From the NCBI RefSeq assembly GCF_900129655.1, contig NZ_FQWK01000007.1, positions 62,001 to 126,000 of the forward strand: DNA of 64,000 nucleotides, in the 5' to 3' direction. How positions within the stretch are numbered: the first letter of the stretch is position 1; each line of letters begins with the position of its first letter. Positions 62,901 through 64,000 of this stretch are shown piece by piece. The notes beneath the pieces were generated by a model. The model had not been told where the DNA came from, made no database searches, and worked only from the letters and a program-made list of their open reading frames with translations. This stretch comes from Bacteroides clarus YIT 12056 (GTDB lineage: Bacteria > Bacteroidota > Bacteroidia > Bacteroidales > Bacteroidaceae). Both the position numbers and the translations under genes were made by a program.

Positions 62901-63442
62901 ATGAGACACCGAGATTCGAATATGGTATCCGTTTAGGAGCAGACTATAAAGGTTTCGACCTTTCTGTCTTCATGCAAGGAGTAGGCAAGCGTCAGATATG
63001 GGGTAACGGATTCTTGGCTATCCCCGGCTACAATACCGCCGATGGCGCTCTTCCCGATGCTATCGCAAGCGACTACTGGACTGAAGATAATCCCGGAGCA
63101 TTCTATGCGCGCCCGTGGAACCAAGCCGGTTCAAACGATGCTTATAACTATTACAAACAGTCTCGTTATCTATTAAACATGTCTTATTTCCGTATCAAGA
63201 ATATCACATTAGGTTATTCTCTTCCGGAAAATATCATCAAAAAGGTACGCATGCAAAAAGCACGTATCTATCTGGCATTGGAAAACTTCTTTACATTTGA
63301 CAAGTTGAACGGACTCCCCATCGATCCGGAAGCCATCTCAGGTTATTCCATGTTCGACACAGAGAACTACAACAGTGGCCGTACAGGTGTGGGAACTCCA
63401 ACTTTCAAGAGTGTATCAGTAGGTGTACAGTTGAACTTCTAA
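59954..63442 (+). CDS. SusC-type TonB-dependent outer membrane transporter
   Basis: 1162 residues from ATG 59954. An upstream ATG at 59912 is in frame, but its codons fall inside the leader shared with the other susC, so it is not chosen. A signal segment (ILMTVAICALFLGSGNTFA) is followed by a carboxypeptidase-regulatory-like domain (VVDAQGEPIIGANVIEKGTT), the TonB box region (LLDEVVVVGYGSQKKENLTGAV), the plug (NPDDIESISVLKDAASASIYG) and a barrel ending in Phe (VGVQLNF). It has no STN domain. It pairs with the susD that follows after 13 nt. Confidence 0.96.
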   Translation: MNEDRKKRGIANHKILMTVAICALFLGSGNTFAARSASHENHGITEQMQSVAVNVLVVDAQGEPIIGANVIEKGTTNGGITDINGKIKMNVKAGAILQISFVGYTTQEVKASPNLRVVLKDDTELLDEVVVVGYGSQKKENLTGAVSSVNVNQTLEGRPIADIGRGLQGTTPGLSIQVPSGEVGSDPIIKIRGQVGSIEGEATPLILLDNVEIPSIQMVNPDDIESISVLKDAASASIYGAKAAFGVVLITTKKGAKTDKVNVSYQGNLSFQNMAKEMKMGQLNALEYSVEAMKRSGKTVTGGISFYMTESGLERARKWQNKYGGKLGPDDPYVYGRDWYVDANGRNIGLRTFDPYDYMVREWAPTHSHNVSINGKSGKTTYNIGLGYLHQNGMMKPAKKDDFTRYNASVRLSTEINKYLTVRAGSIFSSRDKRYPYATSSTTADPWLYLYRWGPNMPLGVNEDGNDLRSPWSETKQANTASQVDNYLNISLGTTVNVTKDWKFDFDYTYASETGVIKRPGTRYSAANAWMAGTLKTDAAGNQIYVNDLGQQVAATAEGAMPAYELPYQEYTAHGANPDHIYRKSSGARRHTFNATTDYNWQLNDDNNFKFLLGMNLVTYDYEDNWSQITDLTDITNPQFDLAVGTQTASGNQKWEGQMGYFGRINYNYKEKYLLEANLRYDGTSKFPSGMKWRWFPSFSAGWRLSEEAFMEWAKPTLNSFKIRGSWGIIGDQTVDNGLYVSSLGTGQVSWLGADGQKLFYRGTPTAVATSITWQDIATLDLGFDARFFHGDFGVTFDWYQRDTRNMIVPGAGVAYTFGAAAPKGNYGSLRTRGWEVSLDYNHRFNNGLGINAMFTLSDAQTEITEYSDTRLISDYYVGKKYGEIWGYRTERLYQKDDFVYDNNGELVTVWALNGKEVAAGTAGAKEMNKLKDPNGVYQDFLQSGDFKFGPGDVKYADLNGDGKLGNGAGTVDDPGDKEVIGNETPRFEYGIRLGADYKGFDLSVFMQGVGKRQIWGNGFLAIPGYNTADGALPDAIASDYWTEDNPGAFYARPWNQAGSNDAYNYYKQSRYLLNMSYFRIKNITLGYSLPENIIKKVRMQKARIYLALENFFTFDKLNGLPIDPEAISGYSMFDTENYNSGRTGVGTPTFKSVSVGVQLNF

Positions 63443-63455
63443 TAAACAGAATTAT

Positions 63456-64000
63456 ATGAAAAAATATATATTTGCTTTACTTTCTGCCGCAACCTTTATA
63501 ATAAGCGGATGCGACTCGGTTCTGGAACGTCCGGTACTGACGAAACCATTGGATGAAACATATGGAAAGACCGATACCGAATATCGGTTGTATGTTAACG
63601 AAGCATACCCCGTTTATTTTGTAGGGTATAACAGCAGTTGGGGTAGCGCCTACGCTCCTCTGAGAGGATATAATTTTTCTGACGACAACGCGTCATCGGG
63701 AAAACAGACTTCCTTTGAAAATACGATTCCTACCAGTCGCGGCAGCTACAATACCAGCGACCTTGCCAATTCATGGATTACCCAATACGCAGCCGGCAAC
63801 TGGAACTTTGCCTGGGTACGTAAATGGAATATAATGATTGACAAGTTGGAGCAGTATAAAAGTGTCTTAGAAGAAGAAACTTACAATCATTGGATGGGAG
63901 TAGCCCGGTTCTTACGCGGTTTTGAATACTGCCGTTTAGTGGAAACCTTTGGCGATGTGCCTTATTACAGCAAGTCCATCACCGATGCGGATACCGATGA
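63456..64000 (+). CDS. SusD/RagB-family lipoprotein (partial, runs off the window)
   Basis: The first 181 codons are present. The signal has lipid Cys19 in FIISGCDSVLERP. The SusD-like core WNFAWVRKWNIMIDKLEQY and the hallmark FLRGFEYCRLVETFGDVPYYSK are visible. It is the partner of the preceding SusC and of a different subfamily from the SusD_2-type protein at 53228-54880. The ligand is unknown. The frame is open to the window end. Confidence 0.93.
   Translation, partial: MKKYIFALLSAATFIISGCDSVLERPVLTKPLDETYGKTDTEYRLYVNEAYPVYFVGYNSSWGSAYAPLRGYNFSDDNASSGKQTSFENTIPTSRGSYNTSDLANSWITQYAAGNWNFAWVRKWNIMIDKLEQYKSVLEEETYNHWMGVARFLRGFEYCRLVETFGDVPYYSKSITDADTD

Overview
The window reads as chromosomal DNA of a Bacteroides-type gut bacterium. 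Evidence seen directly: two SusC/SusD pairs, many TAnnTTTG promoter boxes of the Bacteroides primary sigma factor type, almost no Shine-Dalgarno sequences, a Pro90-type N-succinylornithine transcarbamylase, a folP-cdaA pair and OmpH/Skp doublets. No tRNA, rRNA, CRISPR array, transposase, integrase or phage gene was seen.

Layout. 1-1.3 kb: the end of an outer-membrane assembly gene (BamA-like) and two Skp/OmpH periplasmic chaperones. 1.3-4.4 kb (+): a 3' remnant of glpT, then a glpQ-like lipoprotein gene and an OprP-like porin gene. 4.5-9.2 kb (+): murI, a DUF2007 protein, proB, proA and argF' (cell wall, proline, arginine). 9.4-18.4 kb (-): a rhodanese lipoprotein, then the operon glpA-glpB-glpC-glpT-glpQ-porin, with a DeoR/GlpR-type regulator divergent at 18.7 kb. 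The operon describes a full route: porin uptake, hydrolysis of glycerophosphodiesters, import of glycerol-3-phosphate and anaerobic oxidation to DHAP.

19.5-24.7 kb (-): a NigD-like lipoprotein, an acyltransferase, ddl, an RluD-type pseudouridine synthase, a PASTA protein and rpmH. 24.8-29.1 kb (+): efp, a GT2 glycosyltransferase, radC, a SufT/MIP18 protein, lpxH and a small charged protein. 29.1-33 kb (-): alkaline phosphatase, ackA and pta. 33.2-36.3 kb (+): lrgA-lrgB, a DUF2156 protein and a GNAT protein. 36.3-41 kb (-): tldE, tldD, cdaA and folP. 41.1-47.4 kb: an orphan TPR sensor kinase, murF, a VanZ-like protein (-), an NSS transporter and a ComEA-like protein. 47.4-50.9 kb (-): a LolD-type ATPase, tcdA and a CPA2 antiporter. 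51-52 kb (+): asd.

52.1-64 kb is a nutrient-acquisition island: a SusC/SusD pair and a secreted hydrolase on the minus strand, a BadF-type sugar kinase, and a second SusC/SusD pair on the plus strand that runs off the window. The two susC genes share a conserved 5' leader.

The most interesting structure is the inverted pair of glpT 3' ends (about 94.5% identical, with only synonymous changes before the last codon). They flank an 11.4 kb segment with a different glpQ-porin pair at each end. Recombination between them would exchange which pair follows glpABCT. Other unusual items are a 94-bp palindromic repeat family with compensatory stem changes, the shared susC leader with a dyad, and a palindromic element inserted in frame in proB.
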